A stretch of 64,000 nucleotides of DNA. It comes from Ectobius pallidus. Its lineage: Eukaryota; Arthropoda; Insecta; Blattodea; Ectobiidae. Where the stretch lies: the NCBI GenBank assembly GCA_964059195.1, contig CAXKWD010000008.1, forward strand, positions 47,410,502 through 47,474,501. Direction: 5' to 3'. Numbering within the stretch: the stretch's first letter is position 1; every line of letters starts with the position of its first letter. The notes below the pieces were generated by a model that was given only the letters and a program-made list of their open reading frames with translations, was not told the origin of the DNA and searched no databases. Both the position numbers and the translations under genes were made by a program. Shown piece by piece: positions 12,140-21,401 of the stretch.

Positions 12140-13285
12140 TTAAACTATTTTTTTTTTATTAAATTTTGGCATATTCACACGAGAGTCAACTTTTGCTCTT
12201 ATGTATCCTTCTCTTGCGATTGAACCACAGAGATTTTGAGCTGATTCGGTCACTAGCTTTACAGCTCTTTCCACTACTTGCGTGTGACAAGGAAGCCGGG
12301 GAAAGTCGATAACCGGATCCATTTTACTATTTGGTTCAGCTTCAGATACCTTCCGTATAAAGTCTTTGAGAGAGTCACTGGATAGGCCTACATCTTTGAA
12401 CAAGGGGGGTTCAGTTACGTCATTTTCAGGCCATGAGATCATGTCGATGTAATCCTTTGCATCAAAGTTTATCTTCGGAAATTTAAACTTCCTGACTCCG
12501 CCTCTACTTTCTGTTCTTGCTTTTAAAACACGTCGTAAACCAAGTTCTCTTTGAATTTTGCATTCATCACATAGCATGGACAATAGGAGATTTTCCGGAG
12601 CAGCAAAGTACCCATTTCTTTGAATAATCGGGTCTATAACGTTCTTGAGATCGTCAGAGAGATAGCATGAATATGAGATAAGGTTATACAGATGTTTGGA
12701 ACCATAAGTACATGAAGGTTTTAACTTAATATTAAACCACACAGGCGCATACACTTTCACAATGTACTCACCCAGAGTCTTAAGATTTTCAGTTGAATTT
12801 TCAGTTGCCACATGCAATCTAAGCATGCGGTTGGCTAATGTCAACCACCTGGAGTGAGCAATTTTTCCAGGGTTTCTTAAAGATAAATCTAGTGTGCAAT
12901 TTCCACTTGATACAGCGATACACATATCCAATAAATATTTTTGACCTGTACTTAAATCATTTTTGTTCTCCAAAAGAGGAAGGTTATTTTCAATTGGCAA
13001 GAAAGTAACCACAGGTAGATTAGCACATTTTTCTAGCTGCTGACCTATTTCGCCTTTAAACTCATTGGGTCCCTTCGTTTTACCATCTAAATGACAAAAA
13101 AGATGTCGCAATGGTAGCTCATTACCATGGAACAAACAAATTAACCATTGTAAAGGTCTTCCTATTTCCTTTTCCATCAAAGAAATCACACCATTTTTAT
13201 GTCCAGTGTTTACAACGGTTCCATCGCACCCAATAGCAGTAAAGTTCAGTAAAGATAGTAAAGCTGTTTTTATCTTTCTATTCAT
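12140..13285 (-). CDS. hAT-borne uncharacterised protein, candidate transposase (381 aa)
   Basis: This is one of the few undamaged frames in the window and the only long ORF of a 2.2 kb transposon, so it is the natural transposase candidate. Features seen: an early GCDGTVVNTGHKNGVI segment with a conserved-looking Asp near residue 20; a GRPLQWLICLFHGNELPLRH segment near residue 43; a HSRWLTLANRMLRL segment near residue 145, reminiscent of the TRWNS-type motif of hAT transposases; and a C-terminal CHTQVVERAVKLV segment near residue 335 that could be the third part of an RNase H-like fold. No BED zinc finger is visible, and upstream sequence (13286-13842) is repeat, so the protein may be N-terminally short or start at another exon. 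I recognise the protein type from memory as widespread in arthropods but cannot name a characterised homologue. The transposase role is inferred. Confidence 0.6.
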   Translation of the reverse strand: MNRKIKTALLSLLNFTAIGCDGTVVNTGHKNGVISLMEKEIGRPLQWLICLFHGNELPLRHLFCHLDGKTKGPNEFKGEIGQQLEKCANLPVVTFLPIENNLPLLENKNDLSTGQKYLLDMCIAVSSGNCTLDLSLRNPGKIAHSRWLTLANRMLRLHVATENSTENLKTLGEYIVKVYAPVWFNIKLKPSCTYGSKHLYNLISYSCYLSDDLKNVIDPIIQRNGYFAAPENLLLSMLCDECKIQRELGLRRVLKARTESRGGVRKFKFPKINFDAKDYIDMISWPENDVTEPPLFKDVGLSSDSLKDFIRKVSEAEPNSKMDPVIDFPRLPCHTQVVERAVKLVTESAQNLCGSIAREGYIRAKVDSRVNMPKFNKKKIV

Positions 13286-13338
13286 ATTATAACGCCTATT
13301 TGAAACATTTTATTTCATAATCGAGACACGTAACAATC

Positions 13339-13842
13339 TTTGAAAAATTTCCAAAAAGTGTGTTTTTATGAAACTTGCGGCACCTCAAGACCTACTCCAA
13401 TATTTTTCATATTTTTAATTTATCTTATCTACACCAACAGGCAAATTTTCCACGCTATTACAAATTAAAAATCAAAAGATGATTGTTTCGCAAAAATCTT
13501 TGAAAGCATTCAAAAAAGTGTGTTTTTATGAAACTTTAATCTTTTTGCGGCACCTCAAGACCTACTCCAATATTTTTCATATTTTAAATTTATCTTATCT
13601 ACACCAAAAGGCAACTTTTCCGCGCTATTACAAATTAAAAATCAAAAGCTGATTGTTTCGCAAAAGTGTTTGAAAAAATTGCAAAAAGTGTGTGTTTTAT
13701 GAAACTTTAACGTCCTTGCGGCACCTCAAGACATAACCCAATATTTTTCATATTTTAAATTTATCTTATTTACACTGAAAGGCAACTTTTCCGCGCTATT
13801 ACAAATTGAAAATCAAAAGTTTATGTTTTTCGTTCCACCCTA
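13339..13842 (-). repeat. hAT right subterminal array, three ~170-bp units
   Basis: Three imperfect direct copies, each containing GCGGCACCTCAAGAC, CAATATTTTTCATATTTT, CGCTATTACAAATT and AATCAAAAG. The array runs to the right terminus of the hAT element. The left end carries the same unit inverted. Confidence 0.75.
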
Positions 13843-14783
13843 TTGTCCAGGAATCCATCAACAGGGACTTTAGGTATAATTGAATTTAGTTATTCCACTC
13901 TTGAGAATCGTATCAGAAAATTGGCATATTTAAACCCCCTTTTGTAACAAAGATGAATTTTTTAATACTAATATAACGTAAAAATGTTATCCTAATATTG
14001 TCCTAATTCTATTTAACATCAGTCGGACTGGTCTATAATCCTTATATTTTTTTTATATTTTCTATATTATTGTGTCTTGAGAATGCGCTAACTTGGTCTA
14101 TTGACAGGTTATGCAATAATTGTAAAAATGTAAGATTCTTATGGCGTAATACTTAACTTGCTGTCACTTTGCATAATTTAAGTTTACTTTACCTGACTTT
14201 GTCTATCGGGGTGGGCTCCTGTTTCCCCTGCAATACATCATTCTACCAGTGCTCATTCATCATGATATAACCATTGGTTGCAATAAAGGAATTATTATTT
14301 TTCAAGCCTAATTTCGAATGTATATATGTAACAACTACTTTCATTGCTGCTTCCCATTTCAATTGAATTACTGACAATTATTGGGACTTGAAGGAAAAAA
14401 ATGTATTAAGTTTTAAAACTTCAAAGAGACCCGATATAGTTATTCTCTTCCTTTATGCTGACGTGGCTGTGATTTAAATGCCCGGCCCTAGGAAGACCAT
14501 TGTTTGTTTTCATAGCTTGTTTATGCGGGTGCAAGCAGCCCATGTCGCATGCTACAAGTCACCCCAATCCGCTGGCTGTTGGATAGTGACGACACTGTTC
14601 GACACGAGGAATTTAGACGAAGGGTGATGCATGCGTCCTGGCGACAACAGTCAACTTGTAGCATGCAGCAAGGAGACTTGTCGTTTGTCGCTTCGTGTTG
14701 CTGCAATTGAATGACTGTGTGTAGCATGCGTCATTGACGCATGCTACATGTTGCCCAAATGTTGCCTCAGTGGAATTGCAGCT

Positions 14784-15334
14784 TTATGTGCACACTTAAA
14801 GTCAGACAACTTATTTTGTGTAGGTGTAGCATTACTGTCTCAATTGTCACAGGCACACTTATGTGCACTTTGTTGTAGTTCACGACATAGAGAATTAACG
14901 ATACACATAATCTTTCCGTACAACTATTGATTCCATCAAAACATAAGAATCCACTTCAGAAGTGTGTAGCTTCTACTCTTTTCATTTCAAAATTAATTTC
15001 ATGAGAATGTAGCCTCTATTTTCTTAATCCTCATAAATAGGCATAGGCCTACACATATAGTTTCCTGGAGTTCACAATACAGAGAAATCACTCACCAAGT
15101 TCATCTACAATTCTCTTTACATTAAAAACATCACAGTTTCCATAGAAATATAGGCATTATTGTCTCTATCCTTATAAAAAACACACTAGTACGCTGGCAC
15201 TTAGTAGGTGCTGATCATATGTAGAAATCATTTTTGAAGTCTCTTCACAAGTGTTCAAGATAAAATCAGATAAATTTTTCCATTTAAATGTAATCGTTTT
15301 ATTCTCAATCCTCATAAGCATGTATACTTTCCGA
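14784..15334 (+). repeat. Satellite block 3
   Basis: This block continues the monomer interrupted at 11046 (ATGTGCACACTTAAAGTCAG) and three further monomers, in the order seen at 38900-39400 and 20070-20540. There is no gene here. Confidence 0.8.
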
Positions 15335-15829
15335 ATGGTCAAAGATAAATGTAAGACCCTTATGCTCCGACCACTGCGTTGCTATGGCGACCACACGCTT
15401 TTTATCTCGGTACTCCCGACTGTTCCTTCTCTCAACACTCCAGATCGTACCAAATACCAGCTACCAACCCTTGTACCATAATGACAACCCGCTACCTCAC
15501 ACGGCACTCCCGACCGTACCACAATCACCTCTGCATATAGTCTAAATAATGCATAACACTATCCATATAGTTAAGTGTGCGAAGCGGAGGCGGTAGCCGA
15601 AGCGAAGCGCCTTTGCATTTTCAAATAATGTACGATACACTGTTTGTAGGTTTCAAAAATGTATCTACCAGAGGTTTGTCAGCCTGTCACTACCCACGTC
15701 CAATCACGAGTTCTTTCTTAATAAGAGGACAGAAGAATTTGCTAGATCGGACATAAAAGAAATTGCATCGCGAGGGTGTGGCGGGTGGGAACATTCATCC
15801 CTAGGTGCGACTTAAATTCATTTTCTCCC
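15335..15829. other. Unclassified ~0.5 kb insertion in satellite
   Basis: Satellite is interrupted here and resumes at TTAAATCACAACTCC. The insert is less AT-rich than its surroundings, with tracts such as GCGAAGCGGAGGCGGTAGCC. I see no ORF, no clear terminal repeats and no convincing RNA polymerase III boxes. It could be a SINE-like or MITE copy; the class is unknown. Confidence 0.4.
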
Positions 15830-17524
15830 GTTAAATCACAACTCCATCTTCCTCTCTCTACACCTTAAAATTAGATTACTAGTTCCATGTAAATGTAGAC
15901 ACTATTGACACAGTTCATCCTCATAAACACACATCTATACTTTCTTGGTGTTCAAGATATAGAGAAATCACTTAAATAGGTTATCTGCTATTGTCTAACA
16001 TTAAAATCAGGTCACCAATTCCTTGGAAATACATAATATCTTAAGTGTTCACGATGTAGAGAATCAATTTAGGAAGTTTATCCTCCTCTCTCTCTACACC
16101 TTGAAGTCAGTTCACTATTTCCATGGAAAAGTAGGCATTTTGTATCAGTAGCCTACTCATATGAACAATTCTAGCTTTCTTGGTCTTTACGATATGGAAA
16201 AATCACAAATAAATTTCACCATCTCATATGTGCACTTTAAATTAGATCACTGACTCCATGGAAATGCAGGCATTATTGTCTCAATCAGTCATCATATGAA
16301 TATATATTTGTATTCGTCATATATATTTGTATACTTTTTTGGTGTTAGTGGTATGGAGAAATAATTTTGCGAAGTCCGTCTTCTATTGTGTGCATTTAGC
16401 ACATTCTATGAAAATTTAGGCATCATGTTCTCAATTAATCATGATATAGAAAAATCATGATATAGAAAAATCACGATATCCATCTTCCCTTCCAACCTTC
16501 CATACATTTGAAAATCTTAAAACTACGAGTAATTCCAAGAAACCACAGGTATTCTTAACTTAAGCAATGTTCATAAGCTGACACATATTTTCTTGGTGTT
16601 CATGAAAAACAAAAATAATTTTCTATTGCTCACTTCTCTTATGTTTACCTCAAAGTCAGATAAAAATTTCCTTGGAAATGTAGTCATTATTGTCTCAATC
16701 CTCATAAGAACCCAACTGTTTTCTTCCATGCTTTTCATGATATGAAATAATCTCTTCCAGAATTCAACTTCTCTTATGTATACCTTAAAATCAGTTCACT
16801 TATCCTTTAGAAAATTAGACATTTGTGCCCCAGTCCTCACAAACACACTCTTCTGTCGCTTCTGTCTTATTCTCAATAAAGAGAAGTCACTTAGGAAGTA
16901 CATATTTTTTTTGTAACACCTCAAATTAAATTACTAATATCAAACTTTATCATAAGCACACTCCTATACTTTCTTGGTGTTAATGATATGGAGATATCAC
17001 TCATGAAGTCCATTTTCTGATATGTACAACTTAAAGTCAGATAACTGATTCCACGGAAATATACCACTATTGGCTCAAATCTAATAAGCATGGTGAAAAC
17101 ACTCTTCATCTTGCCTTGTTTACAACTTTTAAATTAGGTCACTCCTTGGAGTTAAATATCATCATTGTTGGCTTAAGCACATACAGGTACTTTGTATACT
17201 TTTTTAGTATTCATGATATGGAGAAATCTAATACGAAGTTCTACCACTCTTAAATACACCAACAATTTGGTCGCTGCTTCTGGGCATTATAGTCGCAGAC
17301 TTTACAAACACACGCCTGTGTACTTCTTTGGTATTTACAGTATACACAAAACACATAACTAAGTATATCTTCTCTTCTGTACACTTCAAAATTGCACCAC
17401 TAATTCTATCAATGTATGCATTTCTTTCTTAGTTCCCATAAGAGCACACGTATAGGTCTATTTTTGGTGTTCACAAATAGAGAAATGAAGGCATTACTGT
17501 CACAGTCTTTACAAACAAACATTT

Positions 17525-17714
17525 GTGTACTTATTTAATTAATGAAGGAAGTTTACACAGTGAAGTTATTAAATATGTAAGCATATGAGTGGAGACTTAA
17601 TACACTGAACTTCACTAAATATTTGTACTAACCTGGACCGGTTTCGGGATTACAACTTTACCCCATTTTCACCGTTGAAATACACCGTTGAAATATTTTT
17701 TTTTGTGTTCACGA
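17525..17714. other. Short non-satellite insert
   Basis: A sequence unlike the satellite breaks a monomer. It contains CTGGACCGGTTTCGGGATTA and a tandem ACCGTTGAAATA pair. There is no coding potential and the class is not recognised. Confidence 0.35.
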
Positions 17715-18006
17715 TATAGAGAAATCACTCACAAAGTCCATCCTCTTTTCTGTAGACCTTAAAATAAGATCACATATTCCGTGCAAATGTAGTCATTTTT
17801 GTTTAATTCCTCATAAGCTCACACTTGTGCTCTTTCTTGGTTTTCACAATATGGAGAAATCTCTTACGAAGTCCATCTTCTCTTCATACACATTAATATA
17901 AGACTACTGATTCTATGAAAATCTAGACATTATGGTCTTAATTATTCTTCATAAGCATGCACATGTATGTTTGGTTGGAGACAAACGTCTGTTTAGAGGA
18001 AATTTC

Positions 18007-18506
18007 TCATTAAATAATAAATTCACTATATAAAGACATCACTTTTGTTGCACACAATCTCTTATAAAACCCTTAAAGTCAAACAACTAATTCTATTGAA
18101 ATGTAGCATTATTGTGTCAATCCTCAAAAGCGTACATTATCACAAGCACACACAGGAGTTGATGATGTACAGAAATCACTTACAATGTTCCTCTTCTCAT
18201 ATGTTCACCTTATAATCAGCTGGATGTTTCAATTAAATGAAATTATGATTTCAGTCTCATTAAATAATAAATTCACTATATAAAGACATCACTTTTGTTG
18301 CACACAATCTCTTATAAAACCCTTAAAGTCAAACAACTAATTCTATTGAAATGTAGCATTATTGTGTCAATCCTCAAAAGCGTACATTATCACAAGCACA
18401 CACAGGAGTTGATGATGTACAGAAATCACTTACAATGTTCCTCTTCTCATATGTTCACCTTATAATCAGCTGGATGTTTCAATTAAATGAAATTATGATT
18501 TCAGTC
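18007..18506 (+). repeat. Exact tandem duplication, 2 x 250 bp
   Basis: Positions 18007-18256 and 18257-18506 appear identical base for base. Each copy begins TCATTAAATAATAAATTCAC and ends GATTTCAGTC. The unit covers about two satellite monomers. Confidence 0.95.
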
Positions 18507-18666
18507 TTCATAAGAACACACTTGTATAATTTCTTGGTTTTCATGATAATGAGAAATCACTTACAAAATCCTTCTTCTCTTATGTTCACTTAAAGTTACA
18601 CAACTGATTCTGTGTAGGTGTAGCATTACTGTCTCTATCGTCATAGGCACACATATTTGTACTTCC

Positions 18667-19189
18667 ACACTTTGATCTTCATGTCCTGTCTAAAACCAGC
18701 TCCACACAAGTCTTGAAAGTAGTCTACTACTCTTGTGTTGAATCCCTAATTAGATACGGGATCCCCTTTTGGGGCTCATCTCCAAAAGCTGATTGTATTT
18801 TCAAATTGCAAAAGCGGATACTAAAAACAATTTTCCACTTACCCATTAGAACACCAACCAAAGAGCTCCTTGGAAAAATAGGAATCTTACCTGTACCATG
18901 CTTATATATACTTGAAACGTTACTCTTCATCCACAAGAATAAAACTGAATTTCGTCTAAACTCTGAGATACATAATCATCACACAAGAACATTTAATAAC
19001 TTACATTTGGACAGCCATAGACTTACCAAAAGCTTACTTAGCATATCTCACACAGGAATTCTCATGTACAATAAACTGCCACCAGAAATAACAAAATCCA
19101 ACACCAAAACTTTCAAGGGAAAACTAAAAGATATACTCCTGAATGGCAAGTTCCTTAGTATTAAAGATTACTTAGACTCAACGTTTTAA
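18667..19189 (+). pseudogene. LINE ORF2 C-terminal fragment A
   Basis: The frame is open from the insert's left edge to TAA at 19189. It encodes the region after the RT palm: a YYSCVESLIRYGIPFWG segment, FKLQKRILK, a YILETLLF segment, HHTRTFNNLHL and a MYNKLPPEI segment. The same order (YYGIFYSHLNYGIIFWG, FKLQKRALRII, YLYELL, HETRTANN, IFNKLPHEV) occurs in the large LINE at 50759-51868, so both belong to the CR1/L2-like group. It lacks endonuclease and catalytic RT. The 3' UTR contains about three copies of a TGTAATCATCTATGTTTTAT unit (19260-19365). Confidence 0.8.
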
Positions 19190-19472
19190 CTAAGACAACT
19201 CCATTCATAGTCTCGGCTAGTCAATGTAAGCAAGCTAAATCCTGTAGTAATTAATAATTTTCATTGTAATCATCTATGTTTTATTCATTTGTTTTTATTG
19301 TAATCATCTATGTTTTATTCATTTGTATTGTAGGGCCAATTGTATTGTAATCATCTATATTTTATTCATTTGCATTGTATTGTATTGTATTTTGTTGTCC
19401 ACTTCAACAGTACTTATTGTATAACTCCATCAAATTGTGTCCCATATCATTTTGTAATGATCCAGAGGATGA

Positions 19473-19474
<2 letters not shown>

Positions 19475-19503
<29 letters not shown>

Positions 19504-19504
19504 C
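19475..19504 (+). repeat. (AAACT)n LINE tail
   Basis: About six AAACT units directly end LINE fragment A; this is the kind of short tandem 3' tail left by CR1/L2-type retrotransposition. Confidence 0.8.
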
Positions 19505-19832
19505 CTCTTTTCATCTCATCTGGTATTCTCAGCCTACCATCTATATATATTTTACAGTGTTTGTTAAGCGAAATTCTGATAACTTTAAAACTTATTCTGA
19601 TATACATACCTTTGGCACCAGAAATTGCAATAACATTTTACAGGATCAATGCTTGTTTGCAACAACCAAACATAATTTTAGGTACATGTCAGTGAAAATG
19701 TTTAATTCTCTTCCAGATGCTACTAGAAATTTAACTTTTAAACAATTTAAAGGCTTAGTACTGATGAAACTAAAACAAATCTGCTTCTACAAAAATGATG
19801 AATTTTTTGAGGCAGCCAAAAACTTTAAATAA
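19505..19832 (+). pseudogene. LINE ORF2 C-terminal fragment B
   Basis: Only the last hundred or so residues of a LINE ORF2 remain. The open frame from 19557 contains SDIHTFGTRNCNN, an FATTKHNFRYMSVKMFN segment and an NSLP motif, matching the usual H-TR...Y...FNSLP layout of ORF2 ends. It differs clearly from fragment A in sequence and 3' tail, so it comes from another family. The TAA is at 19830-19832, followed by a T/G-rich 3' UTR. Confidence 0.7.
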
Positions 19833-20069
19833 TCTTTCAGATGTGTTCTTTGGCCTACTTGACACATTGCACTTTTTATTTATTTATTTATTGTTTTTGT
19901 AGTGTTGTATTGTTTTGATCCTGTATTTCTTTGTATTTCTTTGTATTGTTTGTGTTGTATGTATTTCTAATATTATTCTTGTACCCTTGTACTATAATAG
20001 TCTGTTATATTGTATCCTATACCGCATAACTGTGGTCAAAATGGATTAAATAAAAAATATGAAAAAAAA

Positions 20070-21401
20070 TTGTACTTCCTTGGAGTTCATGATATAGGCA
20101 AATAACGATATCCATCTTCTTTTCCATACAGCTTAAAATCAGATTATTGATTGTATCAAAACATAAGAATTCACTTTGGAAGTGTAGTTTCTATTATGTA
20201 CATTTCAAAATTAGACCACAATTTTCATGAAAATTAAGCACTATTTTCTTAATCCTCTTAAATAGGCATACACATATAACTTCTCGGTGTTCACAATACA
20301 GAGAAATTGTTTACGAAGTCCATCTACATTCCTGATTACATTAAAAACACATATTCCATGGAAATGTAGGCAATATTGTCTCTATATCCTTATAAAAACA
20401 CACTTGTATAGTTGTACTTACTAGGTGTAGATGATATGAAGAAATCACCTATGAAGTCTCTTCACTTGTGTTCAACTTAAAATCAGATAATTTTTTCCAT
20501 TTAAATGTAATCATTATTTTTTAATCCTCATATGCACACACACTGGGTGTTCGCAGTTAGGTGAAATCACTTAGAACTCAATCTTCCTTTCTATACACCT
20601 TAAAATTAGATTACTAGTTCCATGTAAATCTAGACACTATTGTCACAATTCATGCATATAAACACATATCTATACTATCTTCTTGTTCAAGATATAGAGA
20701 AATCACTTAAAATGTTCATCTGCTATCGTAACTTACACACCTTAAAACAGGTCTCTAATTGCTTGGAAATGTTGGTATTTTTGTCTCAATTTATCCACGT
20801 AAGCACACAAATGTATACATAGCCTACTCTCTAAAAATTCACTATGTAGAGAAACATGTTACGAAATCTATCCTCCTCTCTCTACACCTTGAAGTCAGAT
20901 CACTGTTATCATAGAAAAGTAGGCATTTTGTATCAATACTCATATGAACACTTCTAGATTTCTTGGTTTTCATGATATGGAAAAATCACTTCTGAGTTTC
21001 ACCATCTCTTATGTACACCTTAAAATCAGATCACTGACTCCATGGAAATGCAGGCATTATTGTCTCAATCAGTCGTCATGTGTACACACTTCTATATCTT
21101 TTTTGGTGTTAGCAATATGGAGAAATCATTTTCCAAAGTCTGTCTTCTATTATGTGCATTTTGAGATTCTGTGAAAATTTAGGCTGCATGGTCTAATAAG
21201 CATGCTCATGTAACTTATGTTTTCTTGGTCTTTATGATATAGAAATTCACAATGTCCATCCTTTCTTCCATACAAATAAAATTCAGCTAACCGTTTCCAT
21301 GAAATCTTATCTCAAGTAATCTTCATAAGCTCAAACTTTTCTTCTTGATGTTCACAATAAAAAAAATCATTTAGGATGGTCGTCTTCTCTTATCTTTACC
21401 T
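20070..21401 (+). repeat. Satellite block 5
   Basis: About ten monomers. This block shows clearly the monomer carrying CTTCACTTGTGTTCA and TTTTTTCCATTTAAATG and the next one carrying GGTGAAATCACTTAGAACTC, an order also seen at 3600-3900 and 39300-39500. There is no gene here. Confidence 0.85.

Larger units (their letters stand above)
11598..13842 (-). mobile_element. hAT-superfamily DNA transposon
   Basis: The ends are inverted copies of TAGGGTGGAACGAAAAACAT (11598 rightward; 13842 leftward, one or two mismatches). The flanks carry an 8-bp duplication with one difference: TTGGCCAG (11590-11597) and TTGTCCAG (13843-13850). Eight-base duplications and TAGGG/CAGGG-type ends are diagnostic for hAT. 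The element is 2245 bp and holds one long minus-strand ORF plus subterminal repeat arrays. It sits inside the LINE fragment, so it is the youngest layer of this nest. Confidence 0.8.
11344..13947 (+). pseudogene. CR1/L2-type LINE ORF2 C-terminal fragment, split by hAT
   Basis: The open frame at about 11344-11597 encodes a typical LINE ORF2 tail: FHNTSSNTH, an IYIQHHR segment, and GQTLFNKLP, comparable with the IFNKLP and MYNKLP tails of the other LINEs in this window. The hAT element interrupts it after 11597. On the far side, from 13851, the same reading phase continues for 32 codons to a TAA at 13945-13947. A 3' UTR follows, and a CAATAAAGGAATTATTATT tail ends near 14305, like the tails of related LINEs. 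The 5' end of the fragment, near 11300, is not sharply defined. The fragment is 5'-truncated and lacks the RT catalytic region. Confidence 0.65.
11047..14783. mobile_element. PIF/Harbinger-like TIR element, non-autonomous, with nested insertions
   Basis: Terminal inverted repeats are visible: the left end starts AGGCGCAATTCCACTGA and the reverse complement of the right end starts AGCTGCAATTCCACTGA. The flanks carry a 3-bp TTA target-site duplication (11044-11046 and 14784-14786). TTA/TAA duplications are the PIF/Harbinger signature. Both arms are rich in GCATGCTAC and GTAGCATGC words in both orientations, giving strong hairpin potential. No Harbinger transposase or Myb-like gene is present. 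The interior (about 11300-14300) is occupied by a LINE fragment containing a hAT transposon. Confidence 0.7.
15830..18666 (+). repeat. Satellite block 4
   Basis: About 18-20 monomers, the longest block. It spans the end of one higher-order period and the start of the next; the monomer reading AAGTCCATCCTCTTTTCTGTA at about 17735 is the counterpart of those at 10500, 23690 and 38180. It is interrupted at 17525-17714 and includes a 250-bp exact duplication. There is no gene here. Confidence 0.85.
18667..20069 (+). mobile_element. Two LINE 3' fragments within one target-site duplication
   Basis: The block is flanked by direct repeats TTGTACTTCC (18657-18666 and 20070-20079), the second of which restarts the satellite monomer. 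Inside are two different 5'-truncated LINE tails, head to tail: 18667-19504, ending in an (AAACT)n run, and 19505-20069, ending in AAATAAAAAATATG and an A-run. No second duplication separates them. Confidence 0.65.
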
